DNA of 64,000 nt from Sphaerotilus montanus (GTDB taxonomy: Bacteria > Pseudomonadota > Gammaproteobacteria > Burkholderiales > Burkholderiaceae_C). Below, in pieces: positions 1 through 8,718 of the stretch (its first letter is position 1; the number at the start of each line of letters is the position of its first letter). The position numbers were made by a program, and so were the translations under genes. Under the pieces are notes generated by a model. That model saw only the letters and a program-made list of their open reading frames with translations, ran no database searches and was not told the origin of the DNA. The stretch is taken from contig NZ_JACCFH010000001.1 in assembly GCF_013410775.1 (NCBI RefSeq), positions 2,790,001 to 2,854,000 on the forward strand, written 5' to 3'.

Positions 1-1
1 C

Positions 2-1840
2 TTCCGCAAGATGCTGCTGGCGATGGCGCGCGACGTGCGCGTCATCCTGATCAAGCTCGCCGACCGCATGCACAACATGCGCACGATGGGGGCGATGGCG
101 CAGAACAAGCGCGGCCGCATCGCCCGCGAGACGCTGGAGATCTACGCCCCGATCGCGCACCGGCTCGGGCTGAACCAGTGCTACCGCGAATTGCAGGAGC
201 TGTCGTTCAGCTTCCTGCAGCCCTGGCGCCATGCGGCGCTGTCGCGGGCCGTGGACAAGGCCCGCGGCCACCGCCGCGACATGGTCGAGCGGGTACGGGA
301 AGAAGTCGAGATCTCGCTGACGCAGGCCGAGGTGCCTGCGCAGGTCTACGGCCGCGAGAAGACCGTGCATTCGATCTACACCAAGATGCGCGAGAAGCAC
401 CTCAGCTTCGCGCAGGTGAGCGACATCTTCGGTTTCCGGCTGGTCGTGGCGACGCTGCCGGAGTGTTACCTGGCGCTGGGCGTGCTGCACCAGCTCTACA
501 AGCCCGTGCCCGGCCGCTTCAAGGACTACATCGCCATCCCCAAGGCCAATGGCTACCAGTCGCTGCACACCACGGTGGTGAGCCCGGTCGGCACGGCGGT
601 GGAGTTCCAGATCCGCACCGCCGCGATGCACGCGGTGGCCGAGGCCGGCATTGCCGCGCACTGGATGTACAAGACCGGCGGCGGCGGCGAGTCGCCCGAC
701 ACCAAGCACCTCGGCACGATGTGGCTGCAGTCGCTGGTGGACATCCAGAGCGAGACACGCGATTCGGCCGAGTTCCTGGAACACGTCAAGATCGACCTGT
801 TCCCGGAGTCCATCTACCTCTTCACGCCCAAGAGCAAGATCCTGGCGCTGCCGCGCGGGGCCACGCCGGTGGACTTCGCCTATGCGATCCACTCGCGGGT
901 GGGTGACCACTGCGTCGCGGCCCGGGTCAATGGCGAGCCGGTGGCATTGCGCACCGAGCTGAATTCGGGCGATGTGGTAGAGATCATCACCGCCCCGTCG
1001 GCGCGCCCCAATCCGGCCTGGCTCAACTTCGTGCGCACCGGCAAGGCGCGCTCCAAGATCCGCCACTACCTGAAGAACATGGAGGCCGAGGAGTCCTACG
1101 ATCTCGGCCTCAAGCTGCTGGCACAGGCCCTGCGCACCGAAGGGCTGCAGTTGCCGGGCGTCGACGACAGCGGCCTCAGCGAGGCGGATGCGGCGCTGTG
1201 GCAGTCGCTGGTGCGCTGGAGCGGCAACCGCAACCGGCGCGAGCTGCTCACCGACATCGGCCTGGGCCGCAAGATCGCCGTCATCGTGGCCAAGCGCATG
1301 GCGCGCAAGATGGTCGAGCAGGGCCGCCGCCCCGACGCGCTGACGCTCAGCATGGGCCGCTACGCCACCGACCAGGAGGCTCCGACCCAGGGCGCCGTGG
1401 TCATCGACGGCAGCGAGAACGCCACGATCCAGCTCGCCACCTGCTGCCAGCCGATCCCGGGCGACGAGATCGTCGGCTACCTCGGCCGCGGCGAAGGGCT
1501 GACGGTGCACACCAGCGACTGCTCGGTGGGCAAGCGCCACTTCGAGCGCGACCCCGAGCGCTGGCTGGGTGTCGAGTGGGCCGAGCAGCCGGCGCGGACC
1601 TTCCGCACCGCGGTGGCCGTGCTGGTGCACAACGGCAAGGGCGTGCTGGCCGAAGTGGCGCAGGCCGTGAGCCATGCCGAGGCCGACATCGCCCACATCG
1701 ACATGGACCCGACCCGCGCGGACGAGACCTCCGAGCTGAAGCTCACCCTCGCGGTGCGCGACCGGCAGCACCTGGCGGACGTGCTGCGCGTGGTGCGGCG
1801 CTGCCCGTCGGTGGTGCGGGTGTCCCGCGTCAAGCCCTGA
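2..1840 (+). CDS. spoT: Bifunctional (p)ppGpp synthetase/hydrolase SpoT/Rel (5' end cut off)
   Basis: This enzyme makes and degrades (p)ppGpp in the stringent response. The frame is open to the left edge, so only the C-terminal ~612 residues are visible. They start in the tail of the HD hydrolase domain (LADRMHNMRT). The synthetase domain follows, with RFKD just before the PKANGYQSLH nucleotide-binding motif; RFKD fits the RXKD signature of bifunctional enzymes rather than the EXDD of RelA. Next come a TGS domain (around FTPKSKILALPRGATPVDFA), a helical region and a C-terminal ACT domain over the last ~75 residues. It ends 15 bp from the stop of greB, which converges on it. Identification is firm; hydrolase activity cannot be judged because the catalytic HD residues lie outside the window. 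Confidence 0.96.
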   Translation, partial: FRKMLLAMARDVRVILIKLADRMHNMRTMGAMAQNKRGRIARETLEIYAPIAHRLGLNQCYRELQELSFSFLQPWRHAALSRAVDKARGHRRDMVERVREEVEISLTQAEVPAQVYGREKTVHSIYTKMREKHLSFAQVSDIFGFRLVVATLPECYLALGVLHQLYKPVPGRFKDYIAIPKANGYQSLHTTVVSPVGTAVEFQIRTAAMHAVAEAGIAAHWMYKTGGGGESPDTKHLGTMWLQSLVDIQSETRDSAEFLEHVKIDLFPESIYLFTPKSKILALPRGATPVDFAYAIHSRVGDHCVAARVNGEPVALRTELNSGDVVEIITAPSARPNPAWLNFVRTGKARSKIRHYLKNMEAEESYDLGLKLLAQALRTEGLQLPGVDDSGLSEADAALWQSLVRWSGNRNRRELLTDIGLGRKIAVIVAKRMARKMVEQGRRPDALTLSMGRYATDQEAPTQGAVVIDGSENATIQLATCCQPIPGDEIVGYLGRGEGLTVHTSDCSVGKRHFERDPERWLGVEWAEQPARTFRTAVAVLVHNGKGVLAEVAQAVSHAEADIAHIDMDPTRADETSELKLTLAVRDRQHLADVLRVVRRCPSVVRVSRVKP

Positions 1841-1855
1841 GGTTCCGGGCCGGGC

Positions 1856-2422
1856 TCAGGCGGCGTCCGGCGCCGGGTACCGCACGGCAATCACCTCCAG
1901 CCGCTGCAGCCCGCCCGGGGTCATCAGCTGCACCTCGTCCCCCTCGCGCGCCTTGATCAGCGCACGGGCAATCGGCGCCACCCAGCTCACCTCGCCGTTC
2001 AGGCTGTCGGTCTCGTCGATGCCCTTGATGGTGATGGTGTGCTCGATGCCGCTGTTGTCGGCATAGGTGACCGTGGCGCCGAAGAAGATCTGGTCCTTGC
2101 CATGGTGCGCCGATGGATCGGCCACTTCGGCGATGTCGAGTCGCTTCGTCAGGTAGCGGATGCGGCGGTCGATCTCGCGCAGGCGTTTCTTGCCGTACAG
2201 GTAGTCGCCGTTCTCCGAGCGGTCGCCATTCTTGGCCGCCCAGGACACGATTTCCACGATCCGGGGCCGCTCCTCGTCCAGCAGTTGCATCAGCTCGGCC
2301 CGCAGCGCGTGCCAGCCTTGCGGGGTCATGTAGTTTCGTGTACCGGCAGGCAGTGGCGGCAAGCCGTTTGCGGTGTCGTCGTCGTCATCCGGTGACGGTT
2401 CAGGCTGAAAAGCTTTGCGCAT
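1856..2422 (-). CDS. greB: Transcription elongation factor GreB
   Basis: GreB binds the secondary channel of RNA polymerase and stimulates cleavage of backtracked transcripts. The 188-residue protein has an acidic N-terminal extension (DDDDD near residue 14), then the coiled-coil Gre domain with the tip sequence NGDRSENGDY that carries the catalytic acidic residues, and a C-terminal FKBP-like half (GATVTYAD, SWVAPIARAL, MTPGGLQRLEV). The LYGKKRLREIDRRIRYL helix points to GreB rather than GreA. The ATG at 2422 is chosen; a TTG two codons upstream is less likely. It converges on spoT and diverges from the HTH-receiver gene across about 260 bp that I could not assign to any gene. Confidence 0.95.
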   Translation of the reverse strand: MRKAFQPEPSPDDDDDTANGLPPLPAGTRNYMTPQGWHALRAELMQLLDEERPRIVEIVSWAAKNGDRSENGDYLYGKKRLREIDRRIRYLTKRLDIAEVADPSAHHGKDQIFFGATVTYADNSGIEHTITIKGIDETDSLNGEVSWVAPIARALIKAREGDEVQLMTPGGLQRLEVIAVRYPAPDAA

Positions 2423-2684
2423 GATCAAAATTGCGGGATCATCGGTACTGTTTGGTCCCGCGGTTGCGGGGTTTGTGGTGGAAGACCATCACACTGGATG
2501 TGCGGAATTCGTAATTGGGTAGCGAAATACGTCACACTTTGAAACATCCGGTCCTACAGCAGGGGAAGTGGCATGCCGATGACCTTGGCACGTCACAGAA
2601 GAAATAAGCGCTGGAGACCTTCGAATCCGTTCAACATGCTGTTGGCGGGTTCGACCGATAGGTGTTTTTGAGGACCCCCCTGCC

Positions 2685-3335
2685 ATGTCTCGTCCCCATT
2701 TTGCTCAAGATCCGATGGATCCATTGTTGACCACCCGCGAGGCTGCCCAGCGATTGGGCGTGTCGCTGCGAACGGTCCAGCTCTGGGTCGAAGCAGGAAC
2801 CCTGCCTGCCGGGCGCACACCCGGCGGTCATCGCCGCATTCGCCTGTCGGCGGTGGAGGCACTGGCGCATCGCAGTGGCCTGCGTCCTGCGGCCCCGACC
2901 TCGCTGTCGATGGCCGCGGCCGGCACGGCCCCGCTCGACCTGCTGCTGGTCGCGTCCAGCGTCGACCAGCTCCACCTGTGGCAGGAAGTGCTGCAGCCGC
3001 TGGGCTCGGCGATTTCCATCCGGGGCGCCAACAACGGCTACACCGGCCTGCTGCAGCTCGGTCGCAAGTCGCCCGATCTGCTCGTCACCGACCTGGCCAT
3101 GCCCGACATCGACGGCTACGCCATGCTGCTGACGCTGTCGAGCCTGAGCGACTACAGCCAGTTGCGCGTGCTGGCGATCACGACCCAGACGCCGCACCAG
3201 ATCGCCGAGCGCGGTGGACTGCCGGAGCGGGTGCGCGTCGTGCACCAGCCGGCACCGGCCATCGCCGTGCGGGCCTGGGTCGAGTCCGAAATGACCCGCA
3301 TGGGGCGCAGCCCCCACGTGGATTCCGTCAGCTGA
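2685..3335 (+). CDS. Excisionase/MerR-type HTH fused to a degenerate receiver domain
   Basis: Probably a DNA-binding regulator. Residues ~15-60 form a winged HTH of the MerR/excisionase type (LTTREAAQRLGVSLRTVQLW, then GGHRRIR). Residues ~85-205 look like a response-regulator receiver, in the reverse order from most response regulators. The receiver keeps the phosphoacceptor region (LLVTDLAMPDIDGY, Asp136), but the acidic pair after strand 1 is replaced (VASSVD) and the usual Lys after strand 5 is missing (VHQPAP), so normal phosphorylation is doubtful. An AGGA about ten bases upstream supports the ATG at 2685. A CheY-like gene follows after 11 bp and is probably co-transcribed. The regulon and signal are unknown. 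Confidence 0.8.
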   Translation: MSRPHFAQDPMDPLLTTREAAQRLGVSLRTVQLWVEAGTLPAGRTPGGHRRIRLSAVEALAHRSGLRPAAPTSLSMAAAGTAPLDLLLVASSVDQLHLWQEVLQPLGSAISIRGANNGYTGLLQLGRKSPDLLVTDLAMPDIDGYAMLLTLSSLSDYSQLRVLAITTQTPHQIAERGGLPERVRVVHQPAPAIAVRAWVESEMTRMGRSPHVDSVS

Positions 3336-3346
3336 AAGTCGGGCCC

Positions 3347-3721
3347 ATGCCCCGCCGCATTCTTGTCGTCGATGACCAGCCGGATCTGCGCAAGCTCATC
3401 CGGATGACCCTGGAGCTCGGTGATTTCGAGGTGCACGAGGCCGTCGATGGTGCGAGCGCGCTCGAACTGGCGGCCTCCTTGCGACCGGCGCTGGTGCTGC
3501 TGGATGTGGTGATGCCGGGTGGCCTTGATGGCTACCAGGTGTGTGACCGCCTCAAGCAGGACCCGGCGCTGGCCGGCACGCTGGTCGTGATGCTCACGGC
3601 CCGCGGGCAGGCGGGGGACATCGGCGCAGGCCGGACCGCGGGGGCAGACGGGTATCTGGTCAAGCCGTTCAGCCCGTTCGAGCTGATCGAGCGTGTCGAG
3701 TCGATGCTGGATGCGGCGTGA
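3347..3721 (+). CDS. CheY-like single-domain response regulator
   Basis: A stand-alone receiver of 124 residues with no output domain. The full acceptor site is present: the DD pair in ILVVDDQPD, Asp53 in VLLDVVMPGG, Thr84 in VMLTARG and Lys106 in YLVKPFSP. It should therefore be phosphorylatable and act by protein contact or as a phosphorelay intermediate. The ATG at 3347 is used because the receiver fold starts straight after it; the frame is open much further upstream, but that part overlaps the HTH-receiver gene and resembles no protein. Its position 11 bp after that gene suggests the two act together, perhaps with this one supplying the functional phosphoacceptor. Confidence 0.88.
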   Translation: MPRRILVVDDQPDLRKLIRMTLELGDFEVHEAVDGASALELAASLRPALVLLDVVMPGGLDGYQVCDRLKQDPALAGTLVVMLTARGQAGDIGAGRTAGADGYLVKPFSPFELIERVESMLDAA

Positions 3722-3829
3722 CCGCAGGCTGACCCGCCAACGGGTGGACAAGCTTCTTTACAGGCGCATCATGCGTGCCTGACGAAGCTGTTGCAGCATA
3801 CGGGCCCGACCCGCTGAATCCCTGCCGCC

Positions 3830-4537
3830 ATGAATGCCCGCATCCTGCTCATCGACGACGACACCCGCCTGACCGGCATGGTGCGTGATTACCTGCAGGC
3901 GGCAGGGCTGACGGTCAGCGTGGCCGGTGACCTGGCCCAGGGGCGGCTCAAGCTGCAGCACGAGCCCTGCGACGTGCTGGTGCTCGACCTGATGCTGCCC
4001 GACGGCGACGGTCTGGACCTCACGCGCGAGCTGCGCAGCGACCAGCGTCTGCGCAGCCTGCCGCTGCTGATGCTCACTGCCCGCGGCGAGCCGATGGACC
4101 GCATCATCGGTCTGGAACTCGGCGCCGACGACTACTTGCCCAAGCCCTTCGAGCCGCGTGAGCTGCTGGCGCGCATCAAGGCGCTGCTGCGCCGCGCGTC
4201 CCCGACGGGGGACGAGGCGCTGCTGCGCTTCGGCCGCCTGGAGGTGGATGTGAACGCGCGGCAGATCCGCATCGAGGGCCGCGAGTGCGACCTGACGAGC
4301 TACCAGTTCGACATCCTGCACGTCATGGCGCAGAGTCCCGGCCGCGTGCTCTCGCGGGACCAGATCATGGACGCCCTGCGCGGCCATCCGATCGACGCGT
4401 TCGACCGCAGCATCGATGTGCACATCTCGCGCATCCGGGCAGCGATCGAGGACGACCCCAAGAATCCGCGGCGCATCCTGACGGTGCGTGGTTCGGGATA
4501 CGTCTTCGCGCGCAAGCAGGACGCGGACGCCACCTGA
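3830..4537 (+). CDS. OmpR/PhoB-family response regulator
   Basis: A two-component transcription factor of 235 residues. The N-terminal receiver has the acidic pair in LLIDDDTRL, the phosphoacceptor Asp53 (VLVLDLMLPDGDG), Thr83 (MLTARG) and Lys105 (LPKPFEP). A winged-helix Trans_reg_C domain (~135-228) has the expected ending (DVHISRIRAAIEDDP, RGSGYVFAR). It is separated from the CheY-like gene by 108 bp, so it may have its own promoter. The cognate histidine kinase starts 1 bp after its stop codon. The signal is not evident from sequence; the pair resembles OmpR/EnvZ- or RstAB-like systems. Confidence 0.94.
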   Translation: MNARILLIDDDTRLTGMVRDYLQAAGLTVSVAGDLAQGRLKLQHEPCDVLVLDLMLPDGDGLDLTRELRSDQRLRSLPLLMLTARGEPMDRIIGLELGADDYLPKPFEPRELLARIKALLRRASPTGDEALLRFGRLEVDVNARQIRIEGRECDLTSYQFDILHVMAQSPGRVLSRDQIMDALRGHPIDAFDRSIDVHISRIRAAIEDDPKNPRRILTVRGSGYVFARKQDADAT

Positions 4538-4538
4538 C

Positions 4539-5987
4539 ATGCGCTGGCGCGGCGTGGGGGTGCGCAGCCTCTATCTGAGCATCTACCTCACCGTCGTGGC
4601 CACGCTGCTGGTGTTCGCGCTGGTGGCCATGGTGCTGGTGAGCCGCCACACGGGGGCCGAGCGTGGCCGGGCCGAGGTGGCCATGTCGGATCGGACGCTG
4701 GCCCTGGTGCAGTTGCTGCAGAACAGCCTGCCACCCGGCACCGCGCCTGCCATGGCGCAGCGGGAGGCGCTGCTCGACTGGTCCCACCGTCTGCGCGTTC
4801 CCATGGCGCTGGATGCGCCGGATGGCGCGCGCATCGGCGTGTCGCCGTTCTACGACCGCAAGGTCGGACCCGATCGGGCCGAGGAGACGCAGGCGGCCTC
4901 GCGGGCCGTGCTGGCCGACGGGCGCGTGCTGTGGGTGCTGCGTCCGCGCGGCGGACATGGCGACGACCACCCACCGGACGCCAGGCCCAACCGGGATCGG
5001 CGCGGGCCGCCGAACGGGCCGCCGGACGGACTGCTCTGGGGGGGGCAGCTGCGCCGCCTCACCTCGGGCTGGATGGACGAGGCTTCGGTGCTGCTGCTGC
5101 TGCTGGGCGGCCTGTTCGCGGCCGTGACGCTCGGCGCCTATCCCGTGGTGCGCCGGCTGACGCGGCGTCTGGAAGCCCTGGAGCGTGGTGTCGAGCAGTT
5201 CGGCGCCGGTGACCTCGGGCACCGGGTCGATGCGGCGGGACAGGATGAAGTGGCGGCCGTGGCGGTCAGCTTCAACCGGGCCGCGCAGCGCATCGAGGAC
5301 CTGGTGCGCGCCAACCGCGCCTTGCTGGCCAACGCGAGCCACGAACTGCGCTCGCCCCTGGCGCGGCTGAAGATGGCGCTGGCGATGATGGAGGGCGCAT
5401 CGGCCGAGCAGCGCGAGGCCCTGCGCCACGAGATCGACTGCGACATCCGCGAACTCGACGGGTTGGTCGAGGAGGTGCTGCTGGCCAGCCGGCTGGATGC
5501 GCAGGGTGACTTGCGCGTCGAGTCGGTGGACCTGCTGGGGCTGCTGGCCGAGGAGGCCGCGCGTGTCTGTGCCGCTGCGGACGGCGAGCCGGTGCTGGTC
5601 CATGCGGAAGAGCGCCTGCTGCGCCGCGCACTGCGCAACCTGCTGGAGAACGCCCGGCGCTATGGCGGGGACGAGGTCGAGGCGCAGGTCCGGGTCATCG
5701 GCGCGGACGAGGTGGAAGTGCAGGTCTGTGACCGCGGACCCGGCGTGCCGGAGGCCTTCCGCGAGCAGGTGTTCGAGCCGTTCTTCCGGCTGCCGGGGCA
5801 TGCCGAGCGGGCGGGTGGCGTCGGGCTCGGCCTGTCGCTGGTGCGCCAGATCGCCCAGCGGCATGGCGGCAGCGTGCGTTGCATCGCCCGCGAGGGCGGC
5901 GGCAGCTGCTTCGCGATCAAGCTGCCCCGCGGAACGGGGCCGGCGCCGGTGGCACCTGCGGGCGCACCCGGTCCGCATAGCGGTTGA
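4539..5987 (+). CDS. Membrane sensor histidine kinase
   Basis: Partner kinase of the adjacent OmpR-type regulator. The 482-residue protein has an N-terminal membrane segment (~9-33), a periplasmic sensor region with a Pro/Arg/Asp-rich stretch (~145-165), a second membrane segment (~183-203), HAMP, a HisKA domain with phospho-acceptor His268 in NASHELRSPL, and a HATPase_c domain with N box (RNLLENARRYG), G1 (DRGPGVPEAF) and G2 (GVGLGLSLV). The ATG at 4539, 1 bp after the regulator stop, is preferred over an upstream in-frame start at 4488 inside the regulator gene, because the latter adds 17 residues without similarity. The last 71 bp overlap a convergent gene on the other strand. Confidence 0.92.
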   Translation: MRWRGVGVRSLYLSIYLTVVATLLVFALVAMVLVSRHTGAERGRAEVAMSDRTLALVQLLQNSLPPGTAPAMAQREALLDWSHRLRVPMALDAPDGARIGVSPFYDRKVGPDRAEETQAASRAVLADGRVLWVLRPRGGHGDDHPPDARPNRDRRGPPNGPPDGLLWGGQLRRLTSGWMDEASVLLLLLGGLFAAVTLGAYPVVRRLTRRLEALERGVEQFGAGDLGHRVDAAGQDEVAAVAVSFNRAAQRIEDLVRANRALLANASHELRSPLARLKMALAMMEGASAEQREALRHEIDCDIRELDGLVEEVLLASRLDAQGDLRVESVDLLGLLAEEAARVCAAADGEPVLVHAEERLLRRALRNLLENARRYGGDEVEAQVRVIGADEVEVQVCDRGPGVPEAFREQVFEPFFRLPGHAERAGGVGLGLSLVRQIAQRHGGSVRCIAREGGGSCFAIKLPRGTGPAPVAPAGAPGPHSG

Positions 5988-6360
5988 AACGCCAGGCGGT
6001 GCCTTCCCGGGTGATGCGGTGCCAGGTCTGGCGCTTGGCGGCGGGGCTCATCGCCGGCCAGTGCTGCACCTCGTCGAAGGTGCGGCCGCAGCCCTTGCAG
6101 ACCGCGTCGCCCTGGGTGGTCGAGCAGATGGCGATGCAGGGCGCGTCCGGCGTGGTGTCGTACCAGGCCAGCCAGGCCTGCCGGGCCGCCTCGGGCAGGC
6201 CGAGTTCATCGCAGAGCGTTTCCCGGTAGTACACCAGCAGGGCATAGACCTCCGCGAGCGCCCGCAGCGGCGCGCACAGCGTCACGCCGTCCGGGGAGGG
6301 TTGTCGCTGGCGCCACCAGTTGATGGCCGCCTCGATGTCGGTGATGTGGATGCCTGCCAT
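5917..6360 (-). CDS. DUF3717-DUF1289 fusion protein
   Basis: A small cytoplasmic protein of 147 residues with two recognisable parts. The N-terminal ~70 residues match the DUF3717 pattern (ITDIEAAINWWR). The middle matches DUF1289, a small Cys-rich domain (PCIAICS, CKGCGRTFDEV and a W near the end); its spaced cysteines could bind metal. Both functions are unknown. The start is the first ATG, directly before the DUF3717 motif. Its 3' end overlaps the convergent histidine kinase by 71 bp, and the Pro-rich tail (PPAPAPFRGAA) is encoded in that overlap. It starts 27 bp after the GGDEF gene stop on the same strand, so it may be the last gene of the FIST-GGDEF operon. Confidence 0.78.
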   Translation of the reverse strand: MAGIHITDIEAAINWWRQRQPSPDGVTLCAPLRALAEVYALLVYYRETLCDELGLPEAARQAWLAWYDTTPDAPCIAICSTTQGDAVCKGCGRTFDEVQHWPAMSPAAKRQTWHRITREGTAWRFNRYADRVRPQVPPAPAPFRGAA

Positions 6361-6387
6361 GGAGGCGCGAGCATAGCGCCGCAGGCT

Positions 6388-7464
6388 TCAGTTCGTCGCC
6401 AGGGGGCGATGGAACTCGAAGCGGCCCTTGCCCTGCTGCTTGGCCTGGTACATCGCGGTGTCGGCGGCCCGGACCAGGTCCAGCGTGCTCATCGCGTCGC
6501 GCGGGTAGATGGCGATGCCGATGCTCACGCCCACGCTCAGGCGCCGCCCATCCACATCGAAGGGCTCGGAGATCGCGGTCAGGATCTGCTGTGCCAGCGC
6601 TTCGAGCGCGGGTTCTCCGTCCTCGGATCGGATCAGCACCAGGAACTCGTCGCCGCCGAAGCGGCACAGCGGATCGTGCGGCGACACGGTGCAGCGCAGG
6701 CGTTCGGCCACCTGGCGCAGCAGCTGGTCGCCGGCGTCGTGGCCGTGCCGGTCGTTGATCTCCTTGAAACCGTCCAGATCGAGGAAGAGCAGGGCGAGCT
6801 GTTCTCCGGAATCGTGCACCCGGCTGCGCGCCGAGCCGAGCAGGTCGAAGAAGCGCGCGCGGTTGCACAGACCGGTCAGCGGATCCTGGAAGGCCAGGGC
6901 GCGCACCTGCTCCTCGGCCCGCATGCGCTCGGTGATGTCGAGCAGGGTGCCGCTGACGCGCAGGGCCCCCGGCCGGTCGGCATCGGGACACGAGACGATG
7001 CGGTACTGCAGCCGCAGCTCGCCGCACAGGCTGACCTCCTGGCGCGTCGCACGGCGCAGGCTGTCGTGCAGCACGCCCCGGTCGGCACTGTCCATGCTGG
7101 CCAGCCACAGCACCAGCGGCAGCTCCCGGGTATTGGCCGGCAACTGCATCAGGCTGGCCAGCGTCGACGAGATGAGCAGCGTCTCGTCGCCAGGCCGCCA
7201 GGTCCAGCTGCCGAGTCCGGCGATGCGCTCGGCTTCGGCGAGGGCCGACTGGCTGCGCTGCAGCTCGTCGGTGGACATGCGTTCGGCACGGGTCACGAGG
7301 TAGACGAGCTGCTCGTACTCCTCGTAGGTCGTTCCGGCCAGTGCGAGCAGGGCGGACCACTGCTCGGCGCCGGGCGGGCCGGCGAGCGGGTCGATGTGCA
7401 GTCGCCGGAGCTGGCGCGCCAGCATGGGGTGGAGGAGGGGCGTGGGGCGGCGGTCCATGGTCAT
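6388..7464 (-). CDS. PAS-GGDEF diguanylate cyclase
   Basis: Likely synthesises cyclic di-GMP. The 358-residue protein has no obvious membrane segment, an N-terminal helical region, a PAS fold ending in VSGTLLDITERM (~185), and a C-terminal GGDEF domain (DPLTGLCNRARF to the end). The catalytic loop is an intact GGDEF (270-274, CRFGGDEFLVLI). The inhibitory I-site RxxD upstream reads SPHD, with the Arg replaced, so product inhibition is probably weak or absent. Its ATG overlaps the stop of the FIST gene by four bases, which indicates translational coupling and suggests that FIST sensing controls the cyclase. Confidence 0.92.
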   Translation of the reverse strand: MTMDRRPTPLLHPMLARQLRRLHIDPLAGPPGAEQWSALLALAGTTYEEYEQLVYLVTRAERMSTDELQRSQSALAEAERIAGLGSWTWRPGDETLLISSTLASLMQLPANTRELPLVLWLASMDSADRGVLHDSLRRATRQEVSLCGELRLQYRIVSCPDADRPGALRVSGTLLDITERMRAEEQVRALAFQDPLTGLCNRARFFDLLGSARSRVHDSGEQLALLFLDLDGFKEINDRHGHDAGDQLLRQVAERLRCTVSPHDPLCRFGGDEFLVLIRSEDGEPALEALAQQILTAISEPFDVDGRRLSVGVSIGIAIYPRDAMSTLDLVRAADTAMYQAKQQGKGRFEFHRPLATN

Positions 7465-8624
7465 GGCTCCTGGGGTTCTTCCCAGAGCGCCGCCAGCGTG
7501 AGGGTCATGTTGTGCATGTCGCAGCGCTGGCCGGCGCCAGCCGAAATCTCGCCGAACGAGTAGAAGCCCGCCAGTGCCGAGCCCGGCCGCAGCAGGGTGG
7601 CGACGGGTTCGAGCTCGTCCTCCGTCTGCTCGCCGAGCACGTGCCGCCGGCCGACGCAGCTCACCACCAGCGCCAGCACGGGCCCGTCGACGGGCAGGGC
7701 GTCGGCCAGGTCCCGGGCCGCGTGGAAGGCGCCTTCCAGCAACTCGCTGCGCCCGGCCCGCGAGAGCTGGACCAGGCTGCCGGCCGGGATGTCGCCGGCG
7801 ACGTCGATGGTCTGGCGGTCCGTGTCGATGCCCAGGACGTAGCGGATCACGCCCTGCAGGTCCGTCGCCTGGCGGAACACCGTCAGCGGGAAATGCGAGG
7901 CCGCCTCGGGCAGGCCGCTGGCATAGCGGCCCAGGTACTGGCGGTAGAGCTGGAGGGCGGGGTAGCCGTCGATCTCCTCGACCGTGTTGCCCTGGGCCCG
8001 GGTGACCAGGCGGCGCTGGCCGAAGCCGATGCTGCCACCGTGGCAGCTGCGGGCCATGCGCAGCTGCGCGCCGTACAGGCCGATGACGCAGGCGCTGCCT
8101 TGGGGCGGGCCATCGTGGCGCATCGACCAGGTGCGTGCCTGCCGGGTGCCGGCCGCACCCATGCCGCCGGCGATCGGCAGGCTGTCGGGCAGGAGCGCGT
8201 TCAGGCCGCGCACCAGATCGGGGCCGTTGACTTCGATGCCGTCGGCCAGCACCAGCACGCCGCTCAGTCCCGGCGTGTCGAGGAGCGCCTGTGCGAGCTG
8301 CCGTCCGGCGGACTCCGCCGTCATGACGGGACCCAGTTCGACGTGAAAGCGCCGCAGCGCCGTGTGGTCGAACCGGACGATGCAGACCACCAGTGCCTCG
8401 TCGGCAGTCTGGCGGGCGTGGGCGATGGTGTGGGTGGCTGCGCTGGCGAAGACGCTGCGCGGCAGGGCCCGGGCCAGGGTGCTCAGCGGGCTGCCCTCGG
8501 CCAGGGTGGCCAGGCTGTCGGCAGCGCCGAACACCAGGACGAGCGTGTTCGGGCTGTCCAGCTGGGTGTCAGGCGGTGTCGCCCAGCCGGAGCCCGGCAG
8601 GTACACGAGAGTTGCGAGTTCCAT
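7461..8624 (-). CDS. FIST-domain sensor protein
   Basis: A cytoplasmic protein of 387 residues with FIST_N (roughly 30-220) and FIST_C (roughly 220-370) domains. Supporting motifs are PIAGGMGAAG in the N half, and ALVVSCVGRRHVLGEQ with GFYSFGEISA near the C terminus. FIST domains are small-molecule sensors; the NosP subgroup binds haem and nitric oxide. Whether this one binds haem cannot be told from sequence. It heads a coupled unit with the diguanylate cyclase (four-base overlap), a typical arrangement for a sensor feeding cyclic di-GMP output. The ATG at 8624 is the first in frame and gives a normal family length. Confidence 0.88.
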   Translation of the reverse strand: MELATLVYLPGSGWATPPDTQLDSPNTLVLVFGAADSLATLAEGSPLSTLARALPRSVFASAATHTIAHARQTADEALVVCIVRFDHTALRRFHVELGPVMTAESAGRQLAQALLDTPGLSGVLVLADGIEVNGPDLVRGLNALLPDSLPIAGGMGAAGTRQARTWSMRHDGPPQGSACVIGLYGAQLRMARSCHGGSIGFGQRRLVTRAQGNTVEEIDGYPALQLYRQYLGRYASGLPEAASHFPLTVFRQATDLQGVIRYVLGIDTDRQTIDVAGDIPAGSLVQLSRAGRSELLEGAFHAARDLADALPVDGPVLALVVSCVGRRHVLGEQTEDELEPVATLLRPGSALAGFYSFGEISAGAGQRCDMHNMTLTLAALWEEPQEP

Positions 8625-8718
8625 GCGGTAGACACATCAGCGCAGCCAGGATCGGCTTACCGGTGTATCGACCGCTGGCCGCAGGGCTTGAGCGGCCCTG
8701 CGGCGGTGCGGGACAGGC

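Noticed and set aside
2578-2600. Sigma-54-like TTGGCAC upstream of the HTH-receiver gene
   Set aside because: The -12 GC element at the right spacing is missing (AGAAG follows).
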